64,000 nt of DNA. It comes from Idiomarina xiamenensis 10-D-4 (GTDB lineage: Bacteria; Pseudomonadota; Gammaproteobacteria; Enterobacterales; Alteromonadaceae). The notes under the pieces were generated by a model. It ran no database searches and was not told where the DNA came from. It saw nothing but the letters and a program-made list of their open reading frames with translations. The stretch spans positions 156,583 through 220,582 of the forward strand of contig NZ_AMRG01000004.1 of NCBI RefSeq assembly GCF_000299895.1. Reading direction: 5' to 3'. This document shows, one piece after another, positions 35,464 to 45,637 of this stretch; position 1 is the first letter of the stretch, and every line of letters starts with the position of its first letter. The translations under genes and the position numbers were made by a program.

Positions 35464-36360
35464 ATGAGTCAACCCTCAAACTGGCCGTTACCAGCCGGTA
35501 GCTCGCGCATTCGCTTGCCCCAAGAAGTGGTCTCGCAACTGCGTCAGCACCCCTTTTCTAAAGATTTTTATCCGCTGGCCTTTGGCCATTATTTAGATGC
35601 CCAAGGGCACCTAGTTAAACGCGCCATACATAGCAATTATTTACTGATTTTTTGCCATCAGGGGCGCGGTTATTATGAAACCGAGCAAGCCCGCGGCGAA
35701 CTGCAAGCCGGTCAATTATTGCTATTGCCGAAACATTGTAAACACCGCTACCAAGCCCATTCAGAGCACCCCTGGAGCATTTATTGGGCACATTTTGATG
35801 GCCCCGCTGCCGCCAGTTGCATGGACATTCTTGGCACTAGCCCAGACAAACCGGTTATCACCTTACCCGATTGGCGCGAGCTGCGTAGCGATGTCACCGC
35901 ACTGCTTAATTTACAACATCAGCGTTTAACCTTGGCACAAGCCCAGCTAGCCGCAACCTTATTGCGTAAGCTGTTACTGGATATCGCCAATATCCGCCAG
36001 CGCGCACGTCAAGTCAGTCATTTTGACCTGCTGGCGCTAGAACGTTGGATGAAAGATAATCTTCATCGTTCCTTGAGCCTGGCTGATTTTGCAGATTTTG
36101 TTGGCCTTTCTCGTTTCCATTTTAGTAAAAAGTTTCGGCAAAAAACGGGGACCACCGCGTTGCACTACTTTAACGATCTGAAAATTAAACAAGCTTGTCG
36201 CCTACTTGACCAGTCACAGCAGACAGTACGCCAGATTGCCGCCGACTTGGGCTTTGATGACCCCTATTACTTTTCCCGTTTATTCAAAAAAGTCATGGGC
36301 CTCAGCCCACAGCATTATCGTAACCACCGTATCGGCGAACAGGAGCTACCCAGTACATGA
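35464..36360 (+). CDS. AraC family regulator, MmsR-like
   Basis: 298 residues: N-terminal AraC-type sensing cupin (LPKHCKHRYQAHSEHPWSIY, WAHFDG) and C-terminal double helix-turn-helix (LADFADFVGLSRFHFSKKFR, then RQIAADLGFDDPYYFSRLFK). In Pseudomonas, MmsR activates mmsAB and is encoded divergently from mmsA, which is the layout here, so control of the valine operon is likely by inference. Start: ATG at 35464; a TTG four codons upstream is open but less likely. Overlaps the EamA gene as ATGA. Confidence 0.85.
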   Translation: MSQPSNWPLPAGSSRIRLPQEVVSQLRQHPFSKDFYPLAFGHYLDAQGHLVKRAIHSNYLLIFCHQGRGYYETEQARGELQAGQLLLLPKHCKHRYQAHSEHPWSIYWAHFDGPAAASCMDILGTSPDKPVITLPDWRELRSDVTALLNLQHQRLTLAQAQLAATLLRKLLLDIANIRQRARQVSHFDLLALERWMKDNLHRSLSLADFADFVGLSRFHFSKKFRQKTGTTALHYFNDLKIKQACRLLDQSQQTVRQIAADLGFDDPYYFSRLFKKVMGLSPQHYRNHRIGEQELPST

Positions 36361-37214
36361 TCACACTATGGCTTATTACCCTGCTGTGGGCCCTGAGTTT
36401 CTCGCTGATCGGCGAGTATTTAGCCGGTCAGGTCGACCCCTACTTGGCCGTTTTTATTCGTATGCTGCTTGCTCTGCTGCTGTTTTTACCGTTGCTCAAA
36501 CCACAACAATTGGTCTGGCGCCAACGTCTGACATTAGCCGCTATCGGCGCGTTACAAATCGGCGTCATGTACCTATTTTTGTATCAAGCTTTTTTATACC
36601 TGAGCGTCGCTGAGGTATTGCTGTTCACTATCTTTACGCCGCTCTACATTAATCTGGTCGACGAATGTTTACTCAACCGTCGGCACCTGCCATGGCGTTG
36701 GTGGTTAGCTGCCGCGATCGCAGTACTCGGCGCAGCGATTATTCGTTACCAAACCATCAGCGCCGACTTTATAACCGGCTTTTTACTGATCCAAGCCGCG
36801 AATTTCTGTTTTGCGGCTGGGCAAGTGGCTTACAAACGTTTACCAACCGGCAGCAACCAACAACAACTGCGTAATTTTGCCTGGTTCTTTGTCGGTGCCA
36901 GCTTGGTCACCGGCCTCAGCACCCTACTCTTTACCGACTGGCAACAAACACCCAGTAATGCTACCCAATGGGGCGTATTACTCTGGTTAGGCTTGGTGGC
37001 GTCGGGTGTCGGTTATCTGTGCTGGAACCTAGCGGCAAAACGCGTCAATACCGGCCAGTTGGCAACCATGAATAACATGCTGATCCCTGCCGGTATTATC
37101 GTCAATGCGGTATTTTGGCAGCACAGCACCGATTGGGTACGGTTACTCTGCGGTGCCGCGGTGATCACACTGGCGGTGGCACTTGCCAGCCGCCAGCCAA
37201 CACCTCGTTTATAG
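36357..37214 (+). CDS. EamA-family (DMT) transporter
   Basis: 285 residues with ten hydrophobic helices in two EamA repeats (about 1-125 and 140-280), no large loops. The second repeat has the typical GVLLWLGLVASGVGYLCWNL and TGQLATMNNMLIPAG. Known EamA proteins export amino acids, carboxylates or metabolites. It is translationally coupled to the AraC regulator and flanked by branched-chain amino acid degradation genes, suggesting export of an amino acid or keto acid; that is inference. Confidence 0.85.
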   Translation: MITLWLITLLWALSFSLIGEYLAGQVDPYLAVFIRMLLALLLFLPLLKPQQLVWRQRLTLAAIGALQIGVMYLFLYQAFLYLSVAEVLLFTIFTPLYINLVDECLLNRRHLPWRWWLAAAIAVLGAAIIRYQTISADFITGFLLIQAANFCFAAGQVAYKRLPTGSNQQQLRNFAWFFVGASLVTGLSTLLFTDWQQTPSNATQWGVLLWLGLVASGVGYLCWNLAAKRVNTGQLATMNNMLIPAGIIVNAVFWQHSTDWVRLLCGAAVITLAVALASRQPTPRL

Positions 37215-38390
37215 CATCTCTACCGCTAACGCCACGGCTTCGCCGCCGCCGATACAAAGCGAGGTGATGCCACGCTGTTTACCGCGTTGTTTTAGGGCAT
37301 GCAGTAAGGTCACTAACAGGCGCGCGCCACTGGCACCAATCGGATGGCCTAAGGCGCAAGCGCCGCCGTGCACATTGACTTTGTCAGCATCTAGTTGCAT
37401 TTCTTCGATAGCTAACATGGTCACCATGGCAAAGGCTTCGTTGATTTCCCATAAATCGACTTGCTCTTTGTCCCAACCAATGCGCTGTAGCAAACTGGTC
37501 ATCGCGCCAATAGGGGCGACGGTGAATTCTGCTGGCGCCTGCGAATGAGTACTGTGTCCAACTATCCGCGCTAACGGTTGTAAGCCCAGTGCTTTAGCCT
37601 GCGCCTCGGTCATTAATACCAGCGCCGCAGCGCCATCTGAAATGGAACTTGAGTTAGCAGCAGTAATGGTGCCATCTTTCGCAAAAGCCGCGCGTAACTG
37701 CGGGATTTTATCGAGTTTGGCTTTACCGGGCTGCTCGTCGGTATCGACAGTGACTTCGCCTTGACGGGTAGTCAGCGTTAAGGGAGTGATTTCCTGACTG
37801 AAGTGACCATCGCCGATGGCTTGTTGCGCCTTTTTCAGCGAGTTAATGGCAAACTCATCCATCGCTTCGCGACCTAATTGATATTCATCGGCGGTCACCT
37901 GGGCGAAACAGCCCATGGCTTTATGTTCGTAGGCGTCCTCTAAACCATCTAACATCATGTGGTCGAGCACTTGACCATGGCCCATACGATAACCATTTCG
38001 CGCTTTTGGCAACATATAAGGCGCATTCGACATGCTTTCCATACCACCGGCAACCACTACTTCGGCAGAACCCGCTTTAATCAGATCGTGCGCTAACATG
38101 ACCGCTTTTAAACCCGAACCACAAACTTTATTAATGGTGGTAGCGCCAGTCGCGCGCGCTAAACCAGCCTTCAACATTGCCTGCCGCGCGGGCGCTTGCC
38201 CTAAGCCTGCTGGCAACACGTTGCCCATGATCACTTCGCTGACGCTAGCGGCGTCGAGCTTAGCGCTATCTAACGCGGCTTTGATAGCGGCAGCCCCTAA
38301 CTCGGGCGCGGGCAAACTACTTAAGCTGCCTTGAAAGCCACCCATTGGGGTTCGCTTAGCGGCGACAATGACGATAGCCTGATCACTCAT
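37209..38390 (-). CDS. acetyl-CoA C-acyltransferase (thiolase II)
   Basis: 393 residues. Catalytic Cys in NKVCGSGLKAVM near 89, LWEINEAFAMV, His in HGGACALGHPIGASGAR, and second Cys in LCIGGGEAVAL. It can split 2-methylacetoacetyl-CoA (isoleucine) or acetoacetyl-CoA. In Shewanella the homologous gene heads the isoleucine/valine operon; here it stands apart, divergent from liuR and converging on the EamA gene with a 6-base overlap. GGAG lies upstream of the ATG. Confidence 0.93.
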   Translation of the reverse strand: MSDQAIVIVAAKRTPMGGFQGSLSSLPAPELGAAAIKAALDSAKLDAASVSEVIMGNVLPAGLGQAPARQAMLKAGLARATGATTINKVCGSGLKAVMLAHDLIKAGSAEVVVAGGMESMSNAPYMLPKARNGYRMGHGQVLDHMMLDGLEDAYEHKAMGCFAQVTADEYQLGREAMDEFAINSLKKAQQAIGDGHFSQEITPLTLTTRQGEVTVDTDEQPGKAKLDKIPQLRAAFAKDGTITAANSSSISDGAAALVLMTEAQAKALGLQPLARIVGHSTHSQAPAEFTVAPIGAMTSLLQRIGWDKEQVDLWEINEAFAMVTMLAIEEMQLDADKVNVHGGACALGHPIGASGARLLVTLLHALKQRGKQRGITSLCIGGGEAVALAVEML

Positions 38391-38531
38391 ACATCTCTCC
38401 TTATCAATAAATGCGTGCAGCGTATGCGCTGCTATTGCTGTCGGTGCGCGTTGCGCTATGCTTGGGGAGCGGATACTGAAGTTTACAATCCAGCGTCGAT
38501 AGCAACCGACAAATTACCGACCAGCAAACAC

Positions 38532-38562
38532 TTAGCACTTTACGTTAACGTAAACTTACACT
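38532..38562 (+). promoter_or_regulatory. MerR-type liuR promoter with LiuR palindrome in a 19-bp spacer
   Basis: -35 TTAGCA (38532-38537), 19-base spacer, -10 TACACT (38557-38562). The spacer holds the perfect 16-bp palindrome TTTACGTTAACGTAAA (38539-38554), which resembles published LiuR-box motifs of gammaproteobacteria. A further 10-bp palindrome CTAAGCTTAG (38561-38570) overlaps the -10. The 19-base spacing with a central dyad is the hallmark of MerR-family regulated promoters. The site lies between liuR and thiolase and may control both. Confidence 0.8.
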
Positions 38563-38600
38563 AAGCTTAGCCTTCTGACAGCCATCAATGCAAGTTTCTT

Positions 38601-39005
38601 ATGAACAGTAAACTCACATATTCAATCGGCGAATTGGCAAGGGAGTTTGACATCACCACCCGCAGTATCCGTTTTTACGAAGACGAGGGGCTGTTGTCAC
38701 CGAAGCGCCAAGGCCAAACGCGCATTTACCACAATAAAGATCGAGTCCGCTTGAAGCTGATTCTACGCGGCAAACGACTGGGCTTTTCATTAGCCGAAAC
38801 GCGTCGTTTATTTGAGCTTTACGATGCCGATAATAGCAGCGCCACGCAGTTAGAGACGGTGCTTGAGCTTATTGAACAGAAAAAGCATTCACTTCGTCAA
38901 CAACTCGAAGACATCAATGTATTACTGGGCGAGTTAGGCAACCTTGAAGAACGCTGCCAAGAAGAGCTGGATCAAGTCAGCCAAACCCGCGTCGATAGTC
39001 ATTAA
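38601..39005 (+). CDS. liuR: MerR-family regulator LiuR
   Basis: 134 residues: winged HTH (YSIGELAREFDITTRSIRFY, then EDEGLLSPKRQGQTRIY) and a C-terminal dimerisation coiled coil. The sequence lacks the metal-binding cysteines of MerR/CueR. The N terminus and position at the head of the liu genes match LiuR, regulator of branched-chain amino acid degradation. Its own promoter carries the palindrome described above, so autoregulation is expected. The 59-base gap to liuA suggests cotranscription. Confidence 0.93.
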   Translation: MNSKLTYSIGELAREFDITTRSIRFYEDEGLLSPKRQGQTRIYHNKDRVRLKLILRGKRLGFSLAETRRLFELYDADNSSATQLETVLELIEQKKHSLRQQLEDINVLLGELGNLEERCQEELDQVSQTRVDSH

Positions 39006-39064
39006 CATCAATCGTTACCTTAGTCACAGAACGAGTAGCAGAATAAGTAGCAGCAGGAGCAGTT

Positions 39065-40231
39065 ATGATCAGTCAATTTAACGTCATGAATTTTGGTTTG
39101 GGTGAAACCGCCGAGATGATTCGCGAACAAGTTAATGCCTTTGCCCGCGATGAAATTGCGCCGCGCGCCGCCGATATCGACGCCAGCAACGAGTTTCCCA
39201 ATGATTTATGGCGCAAGTTGGGTGATATGGGTTTATTAGGCATCACCGTCGATGAACAGTTTGGCGGTTCTAATCTGGGCTATTTAGAGCATGTCATCGC
39301 CATGGAAGAAATCAGCCGAGCCTCGGCATCGGTTGGCCTTAGTTATGGCGCTCATTCTAACCTTTGTGTTAACCAAATTGCGCGCAACGGCAATCAACAA
39401 CAAAAAGAAAAATATTTACCTAAGTTGTGCAGTGGCGAACACGTTGGTGCCTTAGCGATGAGCGAGCCTAACGCAGGCTCAGATGTGATGAGCATGAAAC
39501 TGCGCGCCGAACAGCGCGATGACCATTTTATTTTGAACGGTAACAAAATGTGGATCACCAACGGTCCCGATGCCCATGTATTCGTGATTTACGCGAAAAC
39601 CGGCGATGCCAACTCTCGCGAAGTTACCGCGTTTATCGTTGAAAAAGATTGGCAAGGTTTTAGCCAAGCACAAAAACTGGACAAACTTGGCATGCGTGGC
39701 TCGAATACCTGTGAACTAGTATTCGATAACGTTAAAGTGCCACTGGAAAACGTACTAGGCGATATCGGCAAAGGCGCACGCGTATTAATGAGTGGTCTAG
39801 ACTACGAGCGCGCGGTGTTAGCGGCTGGTCCGTTAGGCATCATGCAGGCTTGTTTAGATATTTGCGTACCCTATGTACATGACCGGACTCAATTTGGTCA
39901 GAAAATCGGTGAGTTTCAACTAGTTCAGGGTAAATTAGCCGATATGTACACCCGCACCAATGCTGCGCGAGCATACGTATACACAGTAGCAAAAGCCTGT
40001 GACCGCGGTGAAACCACGCGCAAAGATGCCGCCGGAGCAATTTTATATGCCGCCGAACTGGCAACTCAAATCGCCTTAGATGCCATTCAGTTACTCGGTG
40101 GTAACGGCTATATCAACGAGTATCCGACAGGACGCCTGCTACGGGATGCTAAATTATATGAGATCGGCGCCGGCACCTCAGAAATCCGCCGTATGCTGAT
40201 CGGCCGTGAATTGTTCAACGAATCCAAATAA
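39065..40231 (+). CDS. liuA: isovaleryl-CoA dehydrogenase
   Basis: Oxidises isovaleryl-CoA to 3-methylcrotonyl-CoA, with electrons to ETF. 388 residues, acyl-CoA dehydrogenase fold. The diagnostic feature is the catalytic Glu in [12 protein letters not shown] (near 246, as in human IVD), while the usual C-terminal position reads [12 protein letters not shown] with Gly instead of Glu. [18 protein letters not shown] is the FAD loop. liuB starts 14 bases downstream. Confidence 0.97.
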   Translation: MISQFNVMNFGLGETAEMIREQVNAFARDEIAPRAADIDASNEFPNDLWRKLGDMGLLGITVDEQFGGSNLGYLEHVIAMEEISRASASVGLSYGAHSNLCVNQIARNGNQQQKEKYLPKLCSGEHVGALAMSEPNAGSDVMSMKLRAEQRDDHFILNGNKMWITNGPDAHVFVIYAKTGDANSREVTAFIVEKDWQGFSQAQKLDKLGMRGSNTCELVFDNVKVPLENVLGDIGKGARVLMSGLDYERAVLAAGPLGIMQACLDICVPYVHDRTQFGQKIGEFQLVQGKLADMYTRTNAARAYVYTVAKACDRGETTRKDAAGAILYAAELATQIALDAIQLLGGNGYINEYPTGRLLRDAKLYEIGAGTSEIRRMLIGRELFNESK

Positions 40232-40245
40232 GCAAGGAGCGAGCA

Positions 40246-41865
40246 GTGACTGTTCTTAGCAGCAAGGTTAATGTCAAAGACAGCAACTTTCAGCAAAACG
40301 ATGCCGCCATGCGCGACTTGCTGAAAGATTTGCGCGAGAAAGTAGCACAAATCAGTCAGGGCGGCGGCCCCAAATACCAAGAGCGTCACCTAGCACGGGG
40401 CAAGTTACTGCCCCGTGAACGTATTAATAAGCTTATCGACGCCGGTTCGCCGTTTTTAGAAATCGGCCAATTTGCCGCATGGGAGTGCTACGATGATTAC
40501 GTACCAGCCGCGGGAGTAGTGGCCGGTATTGGACGGGTTGAAGGCGTCGAATGTATGATCGTAGCCAACGATGCGACGGTTAAAGGCGGCACTTACTACC
40601 CGCTGACGGTAAAGAAACACTTGCGTGCGCAAGAAATTGCCGAGCGCTGTCACCTACCCTGCATTTACTTAGTCGATTCCGGCGGTGCTAATCTACCACG
40701 TCAGGATGAAGTATTTCCCGATCGTGACCATTTTGGTCGGATTTTCTTTAATCAGGCCAATATGTCAGCCAAGGGTATCCCACAAATCGCTGTGGTCATG
40801 GGCTTGTGTACTGCAGGCGGCGCCTACGTGCCGGCCATGGCCGATGAAAGCGTGATCGTGCGCGAACAAGGTACTATTTTCTTGGCTGGGCCACCGTTGG
40901 TGAAAGCCGCCACCGGCGAAGAAGTCAGCGCCGAGGAGTTAGGCGGCGCCGATGTGCATACCAAAGTTTCTGGGGTAGCCGACCATTACGCCGATAATGA
41001 TGAGCACGCACTAGCGATTGCTCGTCGCTCGGTAGCGCGCTTAAATCATCAGCAGCCGGTGTCAGCGAAACAAGCAGCGACGCCCAGCGCGGTTAAGCCA
41101 CCGCGCTATGCCAGCGAAGAAATTTACGGCATTGTCGGCACCGATTTGCGCAAACCCTATGATGTGCGCGAAGTCATTGCCCGCGTAGTCGATGATTCTG
41201 ATTTTGACGAATTCAAGCAAAACTACGGTAACACGCTAGTCACCGGCTTTGCCCGCATTCACGGTTATGCGGTCGGTATCGTCGCCAATAACGGTATTTT
41301 ATTCTCGGAGTCGGCGCAAAAAGGCGCGCACTTTATCGAGCTTTGTGCACAACGCCAGATCCCGTTGGTATTTTTGCAAAACATCACCGGCTTTATGGTC
41401 GGTAAAAAATATGAAGCCGAAGGCATTGCCAAGCACGGCGCGAAAATGGTGACCGCGGTGAGCTGTGCCAAAGTTCCTAAATTTACCGTGCTCATCGGTG
41501 GCAGTTACGGTGCCGGCAACTACGGTATGTGCGGTCGTGCGTATGATCCGACATTAATGTTCATGTGGCCAAACGCGCGTATTTCGGTGATGGGCGGTGA
41601 ACAAGCAGCCGGCGTCATGGCGCAAGTCACTAAAGATAATCTAGCACGCAAAGGCGAGCAGCTCAGCGCCGCCGACGAAGCCAAACTAAAACAACCCATC
41701 GTCGAACAGTATGAACAACAAGGCCACCCCTACTACGCATCGGCGCGGTTATGGGACGATGGCATTATCGACCCAGCTCAAACCCGTGAAGTGTTGGCGC
41801 TGAGTCTGGCGGCATCATTAAATGCACCGATTGAAGAGACGCGCTTTGGCGTGTTCCGGATGTAA
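40246..41865 (+). CDS. liuB: 3-methylcrotonyl-CoA carboxylase, carboxyltransferase (beta) subunit
   Basis: 539 residues. Carboxyltransferase domain pair: [20 protein letters not shown], oxyanion Gly-rich [18 protein letters not shown] in the N half, and [20 protein letters not shown] and [13 protein letters not shown] in the C half. Transfers CO2 from biotin on LiuD to 3-methylcrotonyl-CoA. GTG start with AAGGAG about 10 bases upstream. Confidence 0.96.
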   Translation: MTVLSSKVNVKDSNFQQNDAAMRDLLKDLREKVAQISQGGGPKYQERHLARGKLLPRERINKLIDAGSPFLEIGQFAAWECYDDYVPAAGVVAGIGRVEGVECMIVANDATVKGGTYYPLTVKKHLRAQEIAERCHLPCIYLVDSGGANLPRQDEVFPDRDHFGRIFFNQANMSAKGIPQIAVVMGLCTAGGAYVPAMADESVIVREQGTIFLAGPPLVKAATGEEVSAEELGGADVHTKVSGVADHYADNDEHALAIARRSVARLNHQQPVSAKQAATPSAVKPPRYASEEIYGIVGTDLRKPYDVREVIARVVDDSDFDEFKQNYGNTLVTGFARIHGYAVGIVANNGILFSESAQKGAHFIELCAQRQIPLVFLQNITGFMVGKKYEAEGIAKHGAKMVTAVSCAKVPKFTVLIGGSYGAGNYGMCGRAYDPTLMFMWPNARISVMGGEQAAGVMAQVTKDNLARKGEQLSAADEAKLKQPIVEQYEQQGHPYYASARLWDDGIIDPAQTREVLALSLAASLNAPIEETRFGVFRM

Positions 41866-41873
41866 AGGAGCGC

Positions 41874-42677
41874 ATGATGTCAAACCTACAACAACCCGAA
41901 CGAACCGTGACCCTAGAGATTGATGAGCGCGGCGTCGCCTATTTAACCATGGTGCGCGAAAGCGTACATAATGCCTTTGATGACCACATGATTGCGGCGC
42001 TTATTGAGGCCTTGGCCCAAGTTGAACAACAACCACAAGCGCGGCTGTTGGTATTACGCTCACAAGGTAAGCATTTTTCGGCCGGTGCCGATTTGCAGTG
42101 GATGCGCTCGATGGCTGACAAAGATTATCAGCAAAACCTCGATGACGCGGCGCAATTAGCGACCTTAATGCAACGCTTAGATGAGCTGAGCAAACCGACC
42201 ATTTGTTTGGTGCAAGGCGCGGCCTTTGGCGGCGCTGTTGGCTTAGCCGCATGCTGCGATATCGTGTTAGCCGAAGCGCGCGCTAGCTTTTGCCTAAGCG
42301 AGGTTAAAATCGGCTTAATTCCTGCGGTGATTAGTCCCTATGTCATACGCGCCATGGGTGAACGTCAGGCGCGTCGCTACATGCTGAGCGCAGAACGCTT
42401 TTTTGCCGACGTCGCCCAGCAATATGGCTTGGTACATGAAGTCTGTGACGACTTAAGCAGCCGCAGCCAAGCGCTGATCGATAGCTTACTCGCAAATAGC
42501 CCGGCCGCTTTGGCGGCTTGTAAACAACTTATCAGTGACCTCAGCTATGCCCCGGTCAGCGCAGACATGCGCCAACAAACTATCGAGCGTATTGCTGCGA
42601 TACGGGTATCTGAAGAGGGCCAAGAGGGTCTCAGCGCCTTTTTGGAAAAACGTCCGGCTGATTGGACTCGAGGTTAA
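41874..42677 (+). CDS. liuC: 3-methylglutaconyl-CoA hydratase
   Basis: 267 residues, crotonase fold: SQGKHFSAGADLQWMRSMAD (first oxyanion segment) and LVQGAAFGGAVGLAACCDIV (second), followed by SEVKIGLIPAVISPYVIRAM. LIPAVISPYV is typical of the methylglutaconyl-CoA hydratase group. Hydrates 3-methylglutaconyl-CoA to HMG-CoA. Two ATGs in a row at 41874 and 41877; AAGGAG precedes. It lies between liuB and liuD as usual. Confidence 0.92.
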   Translation: MMSNLQQPERTVTLEIDERGVAYLTMVRESVHNAFDDHMIAALIEALAQVEQQPQARLLVLRSQGKHFSAGADLQWMRSMADKDYQQNLDDAAQLATLMQRLDELSKPTICLVQGAAFGGAVGLAACCDIVLAEARASFCLSEVKIGLIPAVISPYVIRAMGERQARRYMLSAERFFADVAQQYGLVHEVCDDLSSRSQALIDSLLANSPAALAACKQLISDLSYAPVSADMRQQTIERIAAIRVSEEGQEGLSAFLEKRPADWTRG

Positions 42678-42680
42678 CTT

Positions 42681-44696
42681 ATGCACGTTAATACTACGTC
42701 TGCGAAAACCATTACCAAATTACTTATCGCCAATCGTGGCGAAATTGCCTGTCGCGTGATCAGTACCGCGCAACGCATGGGCATTGCCACGGTAGCGATT
42801 TATTCCGACGCCGACCAGCATGCCCGTCACGTGCAACTGGCCGATGAAGCGGTACACGTAGGCGCTGCGGCCAGCAGCGACAGCTATTTACAGATCGAGC
42901 GTATCATTGCCGCCGCTAAGCAAACCGGCGCGCAAGCCATTCATCCCGGTTACGGCTTTTTGTCGGAAAACGAAGCCTTCGCTGATGCTTGCGCGAGTAA
43001 CCACATCATTTTCGTGGGGCCGCCGGTGAATGCCATTGCGGCGATGGGCTCGAAAAGCGCCGCTAAAGCCATTATGGACGAGGCTGGGGTGCCCTTGGTA
43101 CCGGGTTATCACGGTAGTGAACAAGATGCCGATACACTCGCCGCAGCAGCCGATAAAATCGGCTATCCGGTGTTGTTAAAAGCTGCTTATGGCGGTGGTG
43201 GTAAAGGCATGCGTTTGGTCGAGCAAGCGAGCGAATTTAACGACGCACTAGCGTCGGCCAAACGAGAAGCCAAAGCCTCCTTTGGCAACGAACGCATGCT
43301 TATCGAAAAGTTTATCCGTAACCCACGCCACGTTGAAGTGCAGGTGTTTGCCGATGAACACGGCAACGCGGTGTATCTAGCCGAGCGTGACTGTTCGGTG
43401 CAGCGTCGCCATCAAAAAATTCTAGAAGAGGCGCCCGCACCAGCGCTGGCCGAAAAAACCCGCGTGGCGATGGGCGAAGCGGCGGTGCGCGCAGCACAAG
43501 CTATCGATTATGTTGGCGCTGGCACGGTAGAGTTTTTGTTTGACGCCAATAACCAGTTTTATTTCATGGAAATGAATACCCGCTTACAAGTCGAACATCC
43601 GGTCACCGAAATGATCACCGGCCTCGATTTGGTCGAGTGGCAGTTGCGCGTCGCTGCTGGCGAAACCTTACCGCTGGCGCAAGACGACATTCAACTCAAC
43701 GGTCACGCCTTTGAAGCACGGATTTATGCCGAAGATCCCGACAACGACTTTCTGCCATGTACCGGTCGCTTAAACCACCTGCGGGCACCGTTAACCTCTG
43801 CTCATGTGCGTATTGATACTGGCGTGGTCGAGGGCGATGAAGTCACCGCCTTTTACGATCCGATGATCGCCAAGCTGGTGGTCTGGGATGTCGACCGCAG
43901 CAGCGCTCTACGTCGTTTACAACAAGCGCTCAGTCAATATCGCATTACCGGGCTAAGCACCAATATTAGCTTTCTCCAGCGTATTTGTGCGCACCCGCAA
44001 TTTCAGCGCGCCGAATTGACGACTCAGTTCATCGACAAACATGCCACACAGTTGTTTCAACAAACTGACATTGACGTTAACCGCTATGCCATTATCGCTA
44101 GCCTGTTTGATATTTATCAACGCCAACAACAGAGTCAGGTAGCCGCTTGGTACTCGCCTTGGGACAACGCCGATAGCTTCCGTCTGAATCAGGGCTTTAG
44201 TCATCAATTGCAATGGCAGTACGGTGAGCAAACCTTGACCATTCAGCTCACCCAACAAGGCCAGCAGTTCAGCTTAGCCAATGACGCGCAACAGCAATGG
44301 CAAGTACTCGACTTTGATGGCGATTATCTAAGCATCAGCGAGAACGGTCACCGCTTTCGAGTGGCGGTTGCCGATGATGGTGCCGAGGTGACATTGTTTA
44401 ATCAACTTGAACGCGTCAGTGTTAGCCGCTACCGAGTAGCCGATACGCTTAATAGCGAGGCCGATGCTGGTGGTTTGCAAGCACCGATGAATGGTACTGT
44501 GGTCGAGGTGTTGGTACAGGTCGACGACTGGGTCGAGAAAGATCAAGCCTTACTGATCATGGAAGCCATGAAAATGGAGTACACCATTCGAGCCCCCGCC
44601 GCTGGCCGTGTCAGTGAGGTATTTTATCAGCCCGGCGAGCTGGTTAGCGACGGTGCCGAGCTATTAGGCTTAGCTCAGGATACGGACAACGCATAA
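42681..44696 (+). CDS. liuD: 3-methylcrotonyl-CoA carboxylase, biotin-containing (alpha) subunit
   Basis: 671 residues: biotin carboxylase domain (about 10-455) with LIANRGEIACRVISTAQRMG, ATP-grasp loop AAYGGGGKGMRLVE and MEMNTRLQVEHPVTE; then a linker; then a biotinyl domain with the biotin Lys in MEAMKMEYTIRAP near residue 631. Carries out ATP-dependent biotin carboxylation for LiuB. Starts 3 bases after liuC. Confidence 0.97.
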   Translation: MHVNTTSAKTITKLLIANRGEIACRVISTAQRMGIATVAIYSDADQHARHVQLADEAVHVGAAASSDSYLQIERIIAAAKQTGAQAIHPGYGFLSENEAFADACASNHIIFVGPPVNAIAAMGSKSAAKAIMDEAGVPLVPGYHGSEQDADTLAAAADKIGYPVLLKAAYGGGGKGMRLVEQASEFNDALASAKREAKASFGNERMLIEKFIRNPRHVEVQVFADEHGNAVYLAERDCSVQRRHQKILEEAPAPALAEKTRVAMGEAAVRAAQAIDYVGAGTVEFLFDANNQFYFMEMNTRLQVEHPVTEMITGLDLVEWQLRVAAGETLPLAQDDIQLNGHAFEARIYAEDPDNDFLPCTGRLNHLRAPLTSAHVRIDTGVVEGDEVTAFYDPMIAKLVVWDVDRSSALRRLQQALSQYRITGLSTNISFLQRICAHPQFQRAELTTQFIDKHATQLFQQTDIDVNRYAIIASLFDIYQRQQQSQVAAWYSPWDNADSFRLNQGFSHQLQWQYGEQTLTIQLTQQGQQFSLANDAQQQWQVLDFDGDYLSISENGHRFRVAVADDGAEVTLFNQLERVSVSRYRVADTLNSEADAGGLQAPMNGTVVEVLVQVDDWVEKDQALLIMEAMKMEYTIRAPAAGRVSEVFYQPGELVSDGAELLGLAQDTDNA

Positions 44697-44720
44697 AACG
44701 CGATGACGCGTAAGGAGTGA

Positions 44721-45632
44721 TTGATGACGATGACCAGTCGGGTAAAAGTGGTTGAAGTCGGTCCTCGTGATGGCTTACAAAATGAAGCCACGGTAGCGCT
44801 GGCGGCCAAGGTCGACTTGATCAACGCCCTCAGTAACGCCGGTGTGAGTTATATTGAAAGCGGCAGTTTTGTCAGCCCTAAATGGGTGCCGCAAATGGCT
44901 GATAGTGCCGATGTCTTAGCACAAATCGAGCGCCATGAGGGTGTTACCTATGCCGCTTTAACGCCCAATATGAAAGGCTTTGACGCGGCTTTAGCGGCGC
45001 GCGCAGACGAAGTCGCGGTGTTTGCCGCCGCTTCCGAGGCGTTTAGCCAAAAAAACATCAACTGTTCTATTAGCGAGAGTTTGGCGCGCTTTGAGCCGTT
45101 AATGGCGGCGGCACAGGCGGCGGACATCCGCGTTCGCGGTTATGTCTCTTGCGTGCTGGGTTGCCCCTATCAGGGCGAAGTACCGATTGCTGAGGTGGTG
45201 CGAGTGGCTGAAGCACTGTACGAAATGGGCTGCTATGAAATTAGCTTGGGCGATACCATTGGTGTGGGCACACCGTTGCACGCACAACGCATGCTAGCCG
45301 CGGTTGCCGAAGCCGTGCCGATGCCGCAGTTGGCACTACACTTTCACAACACTTATGGACAAGCCTTGGCCAATATTGCCGCCTGTTTACCATTAGGCGT
45401 TGCCACCATTGATAGCGCCGTTGCCGGTTTAGGCGGCTGCCCCTATGCACGCGGTGCGAGCGGTAATTTAGCCAGCGAAGATCTGGTTTATATGTTGCAC
45501 GGTATGGATATTGAGACCGGTATCGACTTGCCAGCGCTAGCGCAAGCTGGCCAGGCTATTTGTCAGCAATTGGGCCATAAAACGCGCTCACAAGTCGCGC
45601 AGGCACTGTTGCAACAAACGTCAGCCGAATAG
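44721..45632 (+). CDS. liuE: hydroxymethylglutaryl-CoA lyase
   Basis: Splits HMG-CoA into acetyl-CoA and acetoacetate. 303 residues, DRE-TIM fold: [20 protein letters not shown] at the N terminus (catalytic Asp/Arg), [14 protein letters not shown] (metal histidines), and the C-terminal active-site Cys loop [23 protein letters not shown] lies about eight bases upstream of the first ATG. Confidence 0.96.
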   Translation: MMTMTSRVKVVEVGPRDGLQNEATVALAAKVDLINALSNAGVSYIESGSFVSPKWVPQMADSADVLAQIERHEGVTYAALTPNMKGFDAALAARADEVAVFAAASEAFSQKNINCSISESLARFEPLMAAAQAADIRVRGYVSCVLGCPYQGEVPIAEVVRVAEALYEMGCYEISLGDTIGVGTPLHAQRMLAAVAEAVPMPQLALHFHNTYGQALANIAACLPLGVATIDSAVAGLGGCPYARGASGNLASEDLVYMLHGMDIETGIDLPALAQAGQAICQQLGHKTRSQVAQALLQQTSAE

Positions 45633-45637
45633 GAGCA

